This document shows, piece by piece, positions 14,430 to 23,314 of a stretch of 40,812 bases of DNA; the stretch's first letter is position 1; each line of letters starts with the position of its first letter. The notes below the pieces were generated by a model. It was given only the letters and a program-made list of their open reading frames with translations. It did no database searches and had not been told where the DNA came from. A program made the position numbers and the translations under genes. The stretch is from Verrucomicrobiota bacterium (GTDB lineage Bacteria > Verrucomicrobiota > Verrucomicrobiia > Limisphaerales > UBA8199), in assembly GCA_029974925.1 (NCBI GenBank), contig JARKQH010000065.1, positions 1 through 40,812 on the forward strand, given 5' to 3'.

Positions 14430-17057
14430 ATGCAAATGGCAGTTGCGGGTTCGCCCCTCTCACGCGTTCGAGTGGAGGGTAAGTTTTTCCGCCTGGGCGA
14501 GGAAAAATTCTGCGTCAAAGGCGTGTCGTATGGTCCGTTCGCGCTCAATGCGGCGGGCCAGCCTTTTGCTTCTCCCGAGCAGACCGCCGCCGATTTCGCC
14601 CAAATCCGCGAGTTGGGCGCCAATGTGGTCCGCATCTACCATGTTCCGGGCCGCTGGTTCCTCGACCTGGCCGCCGAATACGGCCTGAAGGTCTTGGTGG
14701 ATATTCCCTGGAACAAGCACCTGTCGTTTCTCGACACGGCGGCGGCGCGCGAGCAGGCGCGCGAGGCCGTTCGCCGGGCGGTCCTGGCCTGCGCGCGGCA
14801 TCCCGCCGTTTTCGCCTTCAGCATGGTCAACGAGATTCCGCCCGACTTGGTTCGCTGGAGCGGGGGGGAAGCGGTGGCGGATTTTATTGATGAGTTGGTC
14901 CTGGAGGCCAGGCGGATTGACCCCGAATGCCTTTGCACCTTCGGCAATTATCCACCCACGGAGTTTCTCCGCCCCCAAAGCGTGGATTTTGTCTGCTTTA
15001 ACGTGTATCTGCACCACGAACCAGCCTTCCGAAACTACCTGGCGCGACTCCAAATGCTGGCGGAATCCAAACCGCTGCTTCTGGGCGAGCTGGGCATTGA
15101 TTCGTTGCGCGAGGGGGAAGCGCGACAGGCGGAGATGCTGGCTTGGCAGCTCGAAGACGCTTACCGGGCCGGCGCCGCGGGGGCCGTGGTCTTCAGCTTC
15201 ACCGACGACTGGCACCGCAACGGCCAGCCGATCACCGATTGGGCCATGGGCCTCACGCGCGCGGATCGGAGCGCCAAACCCGCCTTTGCGGCCGTCCAGC
15301 GCCAGTTCCGCCTTGCCCCGTGCTTCGCCCTCCCGCGGTACCCGCGCGTTTCGGTCGTGGTGGCAAGCTACAATGGCGGGCGCACGCTCAAGGCCTGCCT
15401 CGAATCACTCCAAAGGCTGAACTATCCGGACTATGAGGTGATCCTGGTGGATGACGGCTCGACCGATGGCAGCGGCCAGGCCGCGGCGGCTTACCCCTCG
15501 GTTCGCTACGTGCGCCACGAGCAGAATCTCGGCCTGTCCGCCGCCCGGAACACCGGCATCGCGGCCGCGACCGGAGAGATCGTCGCCTTCACCGACGCGG
15601 ATTGCCGAGCGGACCGGGACTGGCTGTATTACCTGGTCGGCGACCTGTTGCGGAGCGACTTCGCCGCGATGGGCGGCCCCAACCTATTGCCACCGGAGGA
15701 CTCGGCGGTGGCGGCGGCGGTAATGGCTTCGCCCGGCGGCCCGGCGCATGTGATGCTCAACGACCGCGAGGCGGAACACATTCCCGGCTGCAACATGGCA
15801 TTTTATCGTTGGGCCCTCGATCAGGTCGGCGGGTTCGACCCCGTCTTTCGCGCCGCCGGCGACGATGTGGACATTTGCTGGCGGCTGCAGCAAGCCGGCC
15901 ACAGGATCGGATTTAGTCCGGCGGGATTTGTCTGGCACTACCGGCGCTCGACCATCGGCGCTTATTTGAAGCAGCAACGGGGCTACGGCGAAGCCGAATC
16001 GCTGCTCATCCGGAAGCACCCCGAGTATTTCAACGTCCTGGGCGGAAGCATCTGGCGGGGCCGGATTTACACCACGGCGCCCCTGGGACTTCGACTGCGC
16101 GCGCCCGTCATCTATCGCGGCTTGTTCGGCAGCGCCGGCTTTCAATCCATTTATGTCGCCCCTCCCTCGCCCTCGCTGATGCTCTGCACCACGCTCGAAT
16201 ATCACGTGCTGGTGACGCTGCCGCTGTGGGTCCTTTCGGCCGCCTTCCATTTTGTTTTTCCACTAGCTTTGACCAGTCTGTTGTTGTCGCTCGGGCTCTG
16301 CGGCCTGGCCGGCGCCCAGGCCTCGCTGCCTCCCGGCAAGGCGCACTGGTGGTCGCGACCCCTGGTGGCCTGCCTGTTTTTCCTCCAGCCCATCGTCCGC
16401 GGCTGGGCCCGCTACCGGGGCCGCCTGCTGCTGCATACCCCGGCCCGCGCGGAGCGCCGGAGCCTGGATTCAATCGCCTTGCGAGACAGCCGCCAGCCCT
16501 TGGAAGAAGTCAGTTATTGGACGGAGCGGCGCGTGGACCGGCTGGCCTGGGTGGCCGACCTCCTGCAACGTTTGGCGGCCCAAGGCTGGCCGCACAAGCC
16601 GGACATCGGTTGGAGCGATTACGATGTCGAGGTGTACGGAAGCCGCTGGTGCAGCCTGCAAATCGCCACGGTAATCGAGGAGCATGGGCAAGGCCGCCAG
16701 ATGATCCGCTGCCGGCTGCGGCCGCGCTGGTCGTTACAGGCCAAAATCGCGTTCTGGCTGCTTTGCGCATTTGAAATGATCGTGCTCGGGGTGTGGGGGA
16801 GGGCGACGCTCTGGCTGTGGACGCTGCTGGCCCTGGTGCCGCTGCTGTTCTGGTTTCTGCGGCGGGACCGGCGCGATTTCCAGAGCATCCTGAGAGTGTC
16901 TCTCGACCAGATGGCCACCGATTGGGGGTTTGTCAAGCCCACCCCCCCGCCCACCCGCGCTGCCGATGGCGCCACGCCGAAAGGCGGGGGGATCTCCCCG
17001 CCTCCGGCGCCTGGCCCCGAAGCGCAAATTGAGCTGCGCACCCGGAAGCTGTCGTAA
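14430..17057 (+). CDS. Glycoside hydrolase (clan A TIM barrel) fused to family 2 glycosyltransferase
   Basis: 875 residues. Residues about 12-295 form a (beta/alpha)8 glycosidase like GH2/GH5: KGVSYGP, acid/base Glu135 in SMVNEIPP, likely nucleophile Glu220 in LLGELGID, and FSFTDDW near the end. Residues about 305-560 are a GT2 domain: VSVVVASYNGG, VDDGSTDGS, metal-binding Asp389-x-Asp391 (FTDADC), and GDDVDICWRLQ. Hydrophobic segments follow (about 595-660), then a soluble stretch, then two more membrane segments (about 770-815) and a Pro-rich tail. No signal peptide precedes the glycosidase, so both catalytic domains are predicted on the cytoplasmic side. It probably makes and trims a polysaccharide; NdvB-type glucan synthases combine GT2 with a GH17 domain, a loose parallel. 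kdsB follows 64 bases downstream. Confidence 0.85.
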   Translation: MQMAVAGSPLSRVRVEGKFFRLGEEKFCVKGVSYGPFALNAAGQPFASPEQTAADFAQIRELGANVVRIYHVPGRWFLDLAAEYGLKVLVDIPWNKHLSFLDTAAAREQAREAVRRAVLACARHPAVFAFSMVNEIPPDLVRWSGGEAVADFIDELVLEARRIDPECLCTFGNYPPTEFLRPQSVDFVCFNVYLHHEPAFRNYLARLQMLAESKPLLLGELGIDSLREGEARQAEMLAWQLEDAYRAGAAGAVVFSFTDDWHRNGQPITDWAMGLTRADRSAKPAFAAVQRQFRLAPCFALPRYPRVSVVVASYNGGRTLKACLESLQRLNYPDYEVILVDDGSTDGSGQAAAAYPSVRYVRHEQNLGLSAARNTGIAAATGEIVAFTDADCRADRDWLYYLVGDLLRSDFAAMGGPNLLPPEDSAVAAAVMASPGGPAHVMLNDREAEHIPGCNMAFYRWALDQVGGFDPVFRAAGDDVDICWRLQQAGHRIGFSPAGFVWHYRRSTIGAYLKQQRGYGEAESLLIRKHPEYFNVLGGSIWRGRIYTTAPLGLRLRAPVIYRGLFGSAGFQSIYVAPPSPSLMLCTTLEYHVLVTLPLWVLSAAFHFVFPLALTSLLLSLGLCGLAGAQASLPPGKAHWWSRPLVACLFFLQPIVRGWARYRGRLLLHTPARAERRSLDSIALRDSRQPLEEVSYWTERRVDRLAWVADLLQRLAAQGWPHKPDIGWSDYDVEVYGSRWCSLQIATVIEEHGQGRQMIRCRLRPRWSLQAKIAFWLLCAFEMIVLGVWGRATLWLWTLLALVPLLFWFLRRDRRDFQSILRVSLDQMATDWGFVKPTPPPTRAADGATPKGGGISPPPAPGPEAQIELRTRKLS

Positions 17058-17121
17058 GCCCGGTGTCCAGGGGAACTCTTTTCAGGCTTCATTTCCGCCG
17101 CGGGTCCGCTACAAAGGGCGC

Positions 17122-17871
17122 ATGCGTGTAATTGGAATCATCCCGGCGCGGTACGGCTCCACCCGGTTTCCGGGCAAACCACTGGCTCTCATTGCCGGCA
17201 AAACACTCATCCAGCGAGTCGTCGAACAATGCCGGAAGGCGGCTGCGTTGGCCGAGGTCATTGTGGCTACCGATGATGACCGCATCCGGCAGGCCGTGCG
17301 GGGCTTTTGCCGGGTCGAAATGACTTCCCCCGACCACCCCAGCGGCTCCGACCGGATTGCGGAGGTTGCCCGCGGGCTGGCGTGCGACGCGGTGGTCAAT
17401 ATCCAGGGCGATGAACCGCTGATTGACCCCAACGTCATTAACCGCGTCGCCGAGGCGTTGGACCAGGCGGCCATGTCCACCGCGGCCACACCCCTGAAGG
17501 ACCCCGCCGAGTACGACAACCCCAACGTGGTAAAGGTGGTCGTCAATCGCGCGGGCTATGCCCTCTACTTTTCGCGCCGCACCATTCCGTATCTGCGCGA
17601 GGCCGCCGCCCGCCCGGCCCCGGAGCAAATGCGCGCGTTTCCGTTTCTCAAGCATCTCGGCATCTATGGGTTCCGGCGGGACACCCTCCTCCGGCTGGTG
17701 GGTCTGGCCGTTTCCCCCCTCGAGGCCGCCGAGAAGCTGGAGCAACTGCGGGCCCTGGATCATGGCATCCCGATCGCGGTGGTTCGAGTGGAATACGACA
17801 GCGTGGGGGTGGACGCCCCGGCGGACGTTGCCCGGGTCGAGCGCCTGCTTCGGGCGGACCCCGCCGCTTGA
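17122..17871 (+). CDS. kdsB: 3-deoxy-manno-octulosonate cytidylyltransferase
   Basis: Activates KDO with CTP to CMP-KDO for lipid A-core assembly. 249 residues from the ATG at 17122 (MRVIGIIPARYGSTRFPGKP is the family start; in-frame extension upstream is not conserved-looking). Signature segments: IPARYGSTRFPGKPL, VATDDDRI, NIQGDEPLI, PNVVKVV and the end YDSVGVDAPADV. It shows the cell has KDO-containing lipopolysaccharide. The product consumes CTP, and the CTP synthase gene pyrG lies next downstream, a pairing seen in many Gram-negative genomes. Confidence 0.96.
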   Translation: MRVIGIIPARYGSTRFPGKPLALIAGKTLIQRVVEQCRKAAALAEVIVATDDDRIRQAVRGFCRVEMTSPDHPSGSDRIAEVARGLACDAVVNIQGDEPLIDPNVINRVAEALDQAAMSTAATPLKDPAEYDNPNVVKVVVNRAGYALYFSRRTIPYLREAAARPAPEQMRAFPFLKHLGIYGFRRDTLLRLVGLAVSPLEAAEKLEQLRALDHGIPIAVVRVEYDSVGVDAPADVARVERLLRADPAA

Positions 17872-17874
17872 GTC

Positions 17875-17904
17875 TTGTCAACCGGGCGCGGGCGCTCTTA
17901 TAGT
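17875..17904 (+). promoter_or_regulatory. Promoter of pyrG
   Basis: TTGTCA (17875-17880), an 18-base spacer and TATAGT (17899-17904); each hexamer differs from consensus at one position. It starts 3 bases after the kdsB stop. The predicted transcript begins near 17911, leaving a 5' leader of about 135 bases before pyrG. Confidence 0.55.
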
Positions 17905-17945
17905 TCTCCGGCGCACGCGTTCGCGATCCGGCGAGGCCGCCAGTC

Positions 17946-18014
17946 GGTTGGCAAGCAACCCTTGGCGGCATTTCTTTTTGCGCGGCCGCACGGCCGGCGC
18001 CGGCGGGCGCAAAA
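17946..18014 (+). promoter_or_regulatory. Structured 5' leader of pyrG
   Basis: Two stem-loops lie between the promoter and the start codon. The first is GGTTG (17946-17950) with CAACC (17956-17960). The second is TTTTGCGC (17976-17983) pairing perfectly with GCGCAAAA (18007-18014), enclosing a 12-base palindrome (17993-18004) that can form an inner stem. No T-tract follows, so it is not a simple attenuator; translational or protein-mediated control is possible. Confidence 0.4.
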
Positions 18015-18045
18015 GTCGCCGTCCGCCGCGGGCTGAGTTTGCGGC

Positions 18046-19689
18046 TTGAAACTTGTGACAAAAGCTGTGGGCACCAAATATGTATTCGTAACTGGCGGCG
18101 TCGTGAGTTCGTTGGGCAAGGGCCTGACGGCCGCTTCGCTGGGCACGCTGCTCGAGAATCGCGGGCTGAAAATCGCCCTCCAGAAATTCGACCCCTACCT
18201 TAATGTGGATCCGGGCACCATGAACCCTTACCAGCACGGCGAGGTTTATGTGCTGGATGATGGGGCGGAAACCGACCTGGACCTCGGCCATTACGAACGG
18301 TTCACCAACTGCCAGCTCACCCGCCTGAACAACCTCACCAGCGGCCAGGTTTACCAAACCGTCCTCAACAACGAGCGGGAGGGCAAATACCTGGGCAAGA
18401 CCGTGCAGGTCATCCCCCACGTGACCGACGAAATCCAGAACCGGATTCACCTCCTGGCCGAGACCACCCGGGCCGACGTCATTATCACGGAAATCGGAGG
18501 CACGACCGGCGACATCGAAGGCCTGCCGTTCCTCGAAGCGATTCGGGAGTTCGCCCTCGAGGTCGGCCCGCACAACGCGGTCTTCGTGCATGTCACCTAT
18601 GTGCCCTTCATCAAGGCCGCGGGCGAACTGAAAACCAAGCCCACCCAGCAGTCCGTGGCCAAGCTGCGCGAAATCGGTCTGGCCCCGCATATTCTGGTCT
18701 GCCGCTGCGAAAAGCCGCTCGAGAAGGAGTTGCGCCAGAAAATCTCGCTTTTCTGCAACGTGCCCTTCGAGGCCGTGGTCGAGGAAAAGGATGTGGACCA
18801 CAGCATTTACGAAGTGCCGCTGATGCTGCAGCGGGAGCGGGTGGACGAACTGGTGTGCCGCCAACTGCGGCTCGACGTGCCGCAACCCAACATGGCGCAC
18901 TGGCAGGAGATTCTGCGGAAGATTATCGCCCCGCAACGCCGGGTGCGAATCGGCGTGGTGGGCAAGTACATCGAACTGCAGGACGCCTATAAATCGGTTT
19001 ATGAAGCCATCAATCACGGCGGCATCGCCAACGACTGCGGCGTGGACATTCAAAAGGTGGATGCCGAGGAGATTGAACGCGAAGGGGCGGCCAAAGTCTT
19101 GCACGGCCTCGGCGGCATCCTGGTGCCCGGCGGCTTTGGTGAGCGGGGCATCGAGGGCAAAATTCAGGCCGCGCGTTACGCCCGGGAGAACGGCCTGCCC
19201 TATCTGGGGCTGTGCCTGGGGATGCAAATCGCCACCATCGAGTTCGCGCGCCATGTCCTCAAACTGACCCGCGCCCATTCGACCGAATTCGACCCCGCGA
19301 CGCCCCACCCCGTCATTGCCATGCTGGATGAGCAAACGCGGGTCACGCGCAAAGGGGGCACCATGCGCCTCGGGGCCCAAGCCTGCCAGCTCGCCGTCGG
19401 CACGCTGGCCGCGCGCTTGTATGGCGCCTTTGTCATCAAGGAACGCCACCGGCACCGCTACGAGTTCAACAACGCCTACCGCGAGCGGTTTGCGAAGGCC
19501 GGCTTTGTGTTCAGCGGCCAGACGCCGGACGGCAAGCTCGTCGAAATCATCGAGGAACCGCGGCATCCCTTCTATATCGCCAGCCAGTTCCATCCCGAGT
19601 TTCAAAGCAAACCTCACCAACCGCATCCGCTCTTTCGAGGCTTCATCGCCGCCGCCCTGGCCCACGGCAGCGCCAAAACGCAAGGATGA
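18046..19689 (+). CDS. pyrG: CTP synthase
   Basis: Makes CTP from UTP, ATP and glutamine. 547 residues from TTG at 18046; there is no ATG before the conserved [17 protein letters not shown], so the start must be TTG 18046, GTG 18055 or GTG 18067. Synthetase domain up to about 270 with VSSLGKG P-loop and [13 protein letters not shown]; GATase domain from about 300 with catalytic Cys390 (GLCLGMQIA), His516 and Glu518 (SQFHPEF). All key residues are present and length is normal. The stop overlaps the folC start (ATGA). Confidence 0.97.
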   Translation: MKLVTKAVGTKYVFVTGGVVSSLGKGLTAASLGTLLENRGLKIALQKFDPYLNVDPGTMNPYQHGEVYVLDDGAETDLDLGHYERFTNCQLTRLNNLTSGQVYQTVLNNEREGKYLGKTVQVIPHVTDEIQNRIHLLAETTRADVIITEIGGTTGDIEGLPFLEAIREFALEVGPHNAVFVHVTYVPFIKAAGELKTKPTQQSVAKLREIGLAPHILVCRCEKPLEKELRQKISLFCNVPFEAVVEEKDVDHSIYEVPLMLQRERVDELVCRQLRLDVPQPNMAHWQEILRKIIAPQRRVRIGVVGKYIELQDAYKSVYEAINHGGIANDCGVDIQKVDAEEIEREGAAKVLHGLGGILVPGGFGERGIEGKIQAARYARENGLPYLGLCLGMQIATIEFARHVLKLTRAHSTEFDPATPHPVIAMLDEQTRVTRKGGTMRLGAQACQLAVGTLAARLYGAFVIKERHRHRYEFNNAYRERFAKAGFVFSGQTPDGKLVEIIEEPRHPFYIASQFHPEFQSKPHQPHPLFRGFIAAALAHGSAKTQG

Positions 19690-21008
19690 CGGCTTTTGCG
19701 GCGCGCCTTGTGACCTACTCCCAAGCCATTCAGTTCCTTTACAGCCTGCGCTGGTATGGCACCAAGCTCGGCCTGGATAATGCCTTCCGCCTGGCCGGGC
19801 TGGCCGGAAACCCGCACCACCGGCTGCGATTCATTCATGTGGCCGGCACGAACGGCAAAGGGTCCACCTGCGCCATGATTGAAAGCATCTGCCGCGCCGC
19901 CGGCCTGCGGGTGGGCTTGTTCACCTCCCCCCACCTGGTCGCCTTCGGCGAGCGCATCCAGGTCAATCGCCGGCTTTTGTCCGAAGCCGACACGGTCCGG
20001 TTGGTGGCCGGGATGCAATCCTTGCTGCGCCACTTTCCGGCGGAGAATCACCCCACGTTCTTCGAAGTGGTCACGGTCATGGCGCTGCAATACTTCCTCG
20101 AGCAGCAGTGCGACCTCGTTGTGTGGGAGACGGGCCTGGGAGGACGCCTCGACGCGACCAACATCGTGACCCCCCTGGCCAGCGTCATCACGAATATTCA
20201 GTACGACCACCAGAAATGGCTGGGCGAAACCCTCGCCGGCATCGCCGCCGAAAAGGCCGGCATCATCAAACCCGGCATCCCCGTGGTGACCGGCGTGCGC
20301 ACGCCCGAACCCCTCGCCGTGATCCAGGAAACGGCGCGCCGCCTGCAAGCGCCGCTCACCCAGGTGCCCGCCTCGGCGGCGCGCGAAGCGCCGCTCGACC
20401 GGATCGAACTGCCGCTGCTGGGGGACCATCAGAAAATGAATGCGGCCGTGGCGCTGGCGACGTTGCGCGTCCTGGCCTCCCAACTGCCGGTCTCGCCCGC
20501 CGCCATTCGCGACGGGTTGATGCGCCTGCACTGGCCCGGCCGCCTGCAATTGGTCACCCGTCCCTCGGGCCAGCGCCTCCTGCTGGACGGGGCGCATAAT
20601 CCGGGCGGAGCGGAGATTCTCGCCCAGGCGCTGCGGCAGTACTTCGCCGACGCCCGGCCGGCCCTGGTGCTGGGAATTCTGCAGGACAAGGACTGGCCGC
20701 AAATGTGCCGCCTCCTGGCCCCGCTGGCGCGCCGCATCCTCCTGGTGCCCGTGCATAACGAGCGGACGGCCGACCCCCATGCTTTGGCCGGAGTCTGCGC
20801 GGAAGCCAACCCGCGCACGCAAGTCCTCGAATTGCCAGGCCTGGCCGCCGCGCTGGCCGAGGCTGCCGGCGACGAGTTCGTCGTCATCGCCGGCTCGCTG
20901 TATCTCATCGGCGAAGCCATGGAGTTGTTGCACCTCTCGGCCGCTCCGGAACAAAACGAGCGGAAGTTGAACGAATGGGGGCCGCCACGCGATCCCCGGT
21001 CAAAATAA
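19686..21008 (+). CDS. folC: Folylpolyglutamate synthase / dihydrofolate synthase
   Basis: Mur-ligase family enzyme that adds glutamate to dihydropteroate or folate. 440 residues. ATP-binding loop GTNGKGST (54-61), then [28 protein letters not shown] and the C-terminal [13 protein letters not shown]. It overlaps pyrG by four bases, so the two are translationally coupled. The gene is followed by a strong stem-loop at 21032-21055. Confidence 0.95.
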   Translation: MTAFAARLVTYSQAIQFLYSLRWYGTKLGLDNAFRLAGLAGNPHHRLRFIHVAGTNGKGSTCAMIESICRAAGLRVGLFTSPHLVAFGERIQVNRRLLSEADTVRLVAGMQSLLRHFPAENHPTFFEVVTVMALQYFLEQQCDLVVWETGLGGRLDATNIVTPLASVITNIQYDHQKWLGETLAGIAAEKAGIIKPGIPVVTGVRTPEPLAVIQETARRLQAPLTQVPASAAREAPLDRIELPLLGDHQKMNAAVALATLRVLASQLPVSPAAIRDGLMRLHWPGRLQLVTRPSGQRLLLDGAHNPGGAEILAQALRQYFADARPALVLGILQDKDWPQMCRLLAPLARRILLVPVHNERTADPHALAGVCAEANPRTQVLELPGLAAALAEAAGDEFVVIAGSLYLIGEAMELLHLSAAPEQNERKLNEWGPPRDPRSK

Positions 21009-21031
21009 ATCTGCCGGAACAACCCGCGGGT

Positions 21032-21055
21032 GCCAGCACCGGGTGGCGTGCTGGC
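21032..21055 (+). terminator. Stem-loop after folC
   Basis: GCCAGCAC (21032-21039) pairs perfectly with GTGCTGGC (21048-21055) around an 8-base loop, 24 bases after the folC stop. No T-tract follows, so it is a likely transcript end or stabiliser rather than a classical intrinsic terminator. Confidence 0.45.
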
Positions 21056-21117
21056 TCACGGTAACGCGCCATCGGCGGGTCGGGAAATCCGGCAAATAAG
21101 TCACCCCTATTTAAGGC

Positions 21118-21146
21118 TTGCGAACAAACGGCCCCTGTCTTATCCT
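21118..21146 (+). promoter_or_regulatory. Possible promoter of the 69-residue gene
   Basis: TTGCGA (21118-21123), a 17-base spacer and TATCCT (21141-21146), each four of six to consensus, in a locally AT-rich stretch. The ATG at 21158 lies 11 bases further on. Confidence 0.35.
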
Positions 21147-21157
21147 CCCGCTCCCAG

Positions 21158-21367
21158 ATGCAAGCTGTGAGCAGACATCCCATGGTCAGGCACAGAGTGC
21201 GGCGGCGGCTCAGCTACAAACAGAAACGCGCGATCCGCTACGTGATCGGCTTGGGTTTCGCAGCCAGTGTCTTGTGCGCCTTGCTGCTCTGGCGATTAAA
21301 CAAGCCCTCCGAACCGCCGCGGGAGATCCCGGTTCCGCAGACCTCGCTGAGCAAGTTTGGCCGCTGA
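21158..21367 (+). CDS. Small single-pass membrane protein, unknown
   Basis: 69 residues: a strongly basic N terminus (HRVRRRLSYKQKRAIR), one transmembrane helix (YVIGLGFAASVLCALLLW) and a short Pro-rich end (PREIPVPQTSLSKFG). The pattern predicts N-in, C-out topology. It lies 107 bases before the ExbB-like gene and has its own promoter-like hexamers. No family recognised; it could be a small partner of the Ton-like motor or unrelated. Confidence 0.55.
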   Translation: MQAVSRHPMVRHRVRRRLSYKQKRAIRYVIGLGFAASVLCALLLWRLNKPSEPPREIPVPQTSLSKFGR

Positions 21368-21440
21368 GGCCGCGGCTCAACCCCGCGGCAACGCTGCGAG
21401 GCCACCGGAGCCGCGCCCTCGCCGCCCTCAACTTTGACCT

Positions 21441-21468
21441 TTGAAGCGGGGGGCGCAAGCCGTATAAC
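21441..21468 (+). promoter_or_regulatory. Promoter of the exbB operon, probably leaderless
   Basis: TTGAAG (21441-21446), a 16-base spacer and TATAAC (21463-21468; five of six to consensus). The ATG of the ExbB-like gene begins only 6 bases after the -10 hexamer, so transcription should start at or beside the A of the start codon. Confidence 0.5.
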
Positions 21469-21474
21469 AGGGGC

Positions 21475-22107
21475 ATGTTAACCTTGCCGGTATTGTTGGC
21501 CAATGGCGGGCCGGTGTTGTGGCTGATCCTGTTCATCAGCGCGGTTGCGGTGGTGGTGTTCACCGAACGGTTCCTGCACTATCACCGCGCCCAGATCAAC
21601 TCCCTGGAGTTCCTCAACGGCGTGCGCACCGTCCTCAAGCGCGACAACGTGGTCGAGGCCCTTTCGATTTGCGACGCCACCCCGGGGCCGGTGGCCCGGC
21701 TCGTCAAAACCGCCATTCTCAACCGGGACCACGGCCGGGAGCGGGTCCAGGAGGCCCTCGAGGAGGCGGGCTTGGCGGAGGTGCCGCGTCTGGAGGAGAA
21801 GCTGAACCTGCTGGCGACCATCGCCCAGTTGTCGCCGCTGCTGGGCCTGTTAGGCACGGTGCTGGGATTCATCCAGACGTTCATGCGAATTCAGAGCGCC
21901 GGGTTGCACGCGCAGGTGGGCGACCTGTCCAACGGCATCTGGCAGGCCCTGATCTGCGCCGCCGCCGGCCTGGCGGTCGCCATCCCCGCCCATGCCGGCT
22001 ACAACTACCTCGTGAGCCGCGTCAACTCCATCGTGCTGGACATGGAACGCGCGGCCACGGAAATCGTTAATATTCTGACCGAAACCCCCGCGTCGCGTTC
22101 CGCATGA
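21475..22107 (+). CDS. exbB: ExbB/TolQ/MotA-type membrane protein, divergent
   Basis: 210 residues with three membrane segments (about 8-29, 112-138, 153-178), the usual ExbB layout. The TM2 motif PLLGLLGTVLGFIQTF is intact and keeps the pore threonine (Thr128, matching E. coli Thr148). In TM3, however, IWQALICAAAGLAVAIPA has Gln157 where E. coli ExbB has Glu176 and Ala162 where it has Thr181, both conserved polar residues near the proton path; His173 follows in the same helix. First gene of a four-gene run with ATGA overlaps (exbD-like, TonB-like, zinc ribbon). It should form the motor stator ring, but energy coupling may differ. Confidence 0.85.
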   Translation: MLTLPVLLANGGPVLWLILFISAVAVVVFTERFLHYHRAQINSLEFLNGVRTVLKRDNVVEALSICDATPGPVARLVKTAILNRDHGRERVQEALEEAGLAEVPRLEEKLNLLATIAQLSPLLGLLGTVLGFIQTFMRIQSAGLHAQVGDLSNGIWQALICAAAGLAVAIPAHAGYNYLVSRVNSIVLDMERAATEIVNILTETPASRSA

Positions 22108-22538
22108 AATTCCCCCGCAACGCCCGCATTTTTCGCGGACAGCTCGATGCCGCGCCCTTCGCGACGGTCTTCTTCCTCCTGGTGATTTTTCTGATGCTGG
22201 GCTCCCTGGTTTACACTCCGGGAGTGCGCCTGAACCTGCCCACCGGCGAAAATCTGCCCGGAACCGACCGGCCCAGCGTGGCCGTGGCCATGGACGCCAA
22301 CGGGCGCCTTTATTACGAGAACCGGCTCATCGAGCCGGACCAGCTCAAACAGCGGCTGGCCGAAGTGGTGAAGCAGGCCAACACCCCCTTGAGCCTTCTG
22401 GTGCAAGCGGACAGAAGCGTCTCCTACGAGCGGCTCCTGCGGCTGTCGCTCCTGGCGCGAGAGGCGGGCATTGCCGACGCCTGGCTGGCCACCCTGCCGC
22501 GCCCGTTCGAGCTGCCGCGCAAAACCCCGGCGCGATGA
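22104..22538 (+). CDS. exbD: ExbD/TolR-type protein lacking the conserved membrane aspartate
   Basis: 144 residues: a short basic N terminus, one transmembrane helix (about 19-37) and a periplasmic domain starting VRLNLPTGE, as in ExbD, where VKVNLPAS follows the helix. The helix reads LDAAPFATVFFLLVIFLML. In E. coli ExbD the same place reads TPFIDVMLVLLIIF, and its Asp25 is essential for proton use; here that position is Thr21. The only acid nearby is Asp15, six residues earlier at the cytoplasmic edge. The rest of the fold looks normal. The gene overlaps both neighbours by four bases. Either proton use relies on Asp15 and other groups, or this motor works differently. Confidence 0.85.
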   Translation: MKFPRNARIFRGQLDAAPFATVFFLLVIFLMLGSLVYTPGVRLNLPTGENLPGTDRPSVAVAMDANGRLYYENRLIEPDQLKQRLAEVVKQANTPLSLLVQADRSVSYERLLRLSLLAREAGIADAWLATLPRPFELPRKTPAR

Positions 22539-23314
22539 AAAGGCAGGCGAACGAGTCGCGACGCCGGCGCGTGCGGTGGTGGGGCTCCGTCACCTTGGTG
22601 TTCGCCACCCAACTGGGGCTGATCTTCTGGCTGAGTGATCGTTCCCCCCTGCGCACCCGCCCGCCCGCCGTTTCGCCTTCGATTAACTTGCTGGACTCCG
22701 GCGCGGAAAACCTCCTGGCCCTCCAGGACGCCACCCTCTTTGCCTTGCCCCACCAGCAGGGGTTTTCCGGGCCGGCCTGGCTCCATTTCACGCCGCCGGA
22801 TTTTCACCCGGCAGACCCGCCGGACCCGCCGCGCTGGCTGGCCCTGCAACCGGCGGTTCTGGGCCGCACCTTCCAGCAGTTGCTGGCCTTGCGCCTCAAC
22901 GCCGATCGGCCTTCACCGCGCCCGCCGCTGCCCGAGTTGTTCCGGCCGGCATTGCCAGCCCAGCGGCTCGGACCGGCCGAATCCGAATTGGTGGTTGCCG
23001 GCGAGCTGGCAGGGCAGGGCCCCCTGGCCGCCATCCCCCTGCCTCCGCAACCTCATGCGGACCTCCTGACCAACACGGTCGTCAGTGTGGTGGTGGATGG
23101 CCTGGGCCAGCCCGTGACCACCACCTTGCTGGCCGGCAGCGGACGGACCGAGGCCGACCGCCTGGCCCTGGACCACGCCCGACAGTTCCGGTTCCGGCCC
23201 TTGGACCCCGGCCTGACTCCGCTCGAAGCCCGCAACCGCTTGCGATGGGGGGAATTGATCTTCCACTGGCAAACGGTGCCCCTCCCAGGCACCAACACCC
23301 CGCCCGCCTCATGA
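22535..23314 (+). CDS. TonB-like energy transducer
   Basis: 259 residues: basic N terminus (RRRRVRW), one membrane anchor (about 15-34, WGSVTLVFATQLGLIFWLS), a long Pro-rich middle (PPDFHPADPPDPPRW; PRPPLPELFRPALP) and a C-terminal domain (about 178-250) that reads like TonB_C: VVSVVVDGLGQPVTTTLLAGSG, then LDHARQFRFRPL in place of the usual A...wrF.P. This is the architecture of TonB, which spans the periplasm to outer-membrane receptors. Sequence match is weak and based on pattern. Position directly after exbB and exbD supports the call. Confidence 0.68.
   Translation: MKRQANESRRRRVRWWGSVTLVFATQLGLIFWLSDRSPLRTRPPAVSPSINLLDSGAENLLALQDATLFALPHQQGFSGPAWLHFTPPDFHPADPPDPPRWLALQPAVLGRTFQQLLALRLNADRPSPRPPLPELFRPALPAQRLGPAESELVVAGELAGQGPLAAIPLPPQPHADLLTNTVVSVVVDGLGQPVTTTLLAGSGRTEADRLALDHARQFRFRPLDPGLTPLEARNRLRWGELIFHWQTVPLPGTNTPPAS

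Noticed and set aside
17878-19683. 601-codon open frame antisense to pyrG
   Set aside because: pyrG is certain; the antisense frame is a by-product of its third-position GC bias.
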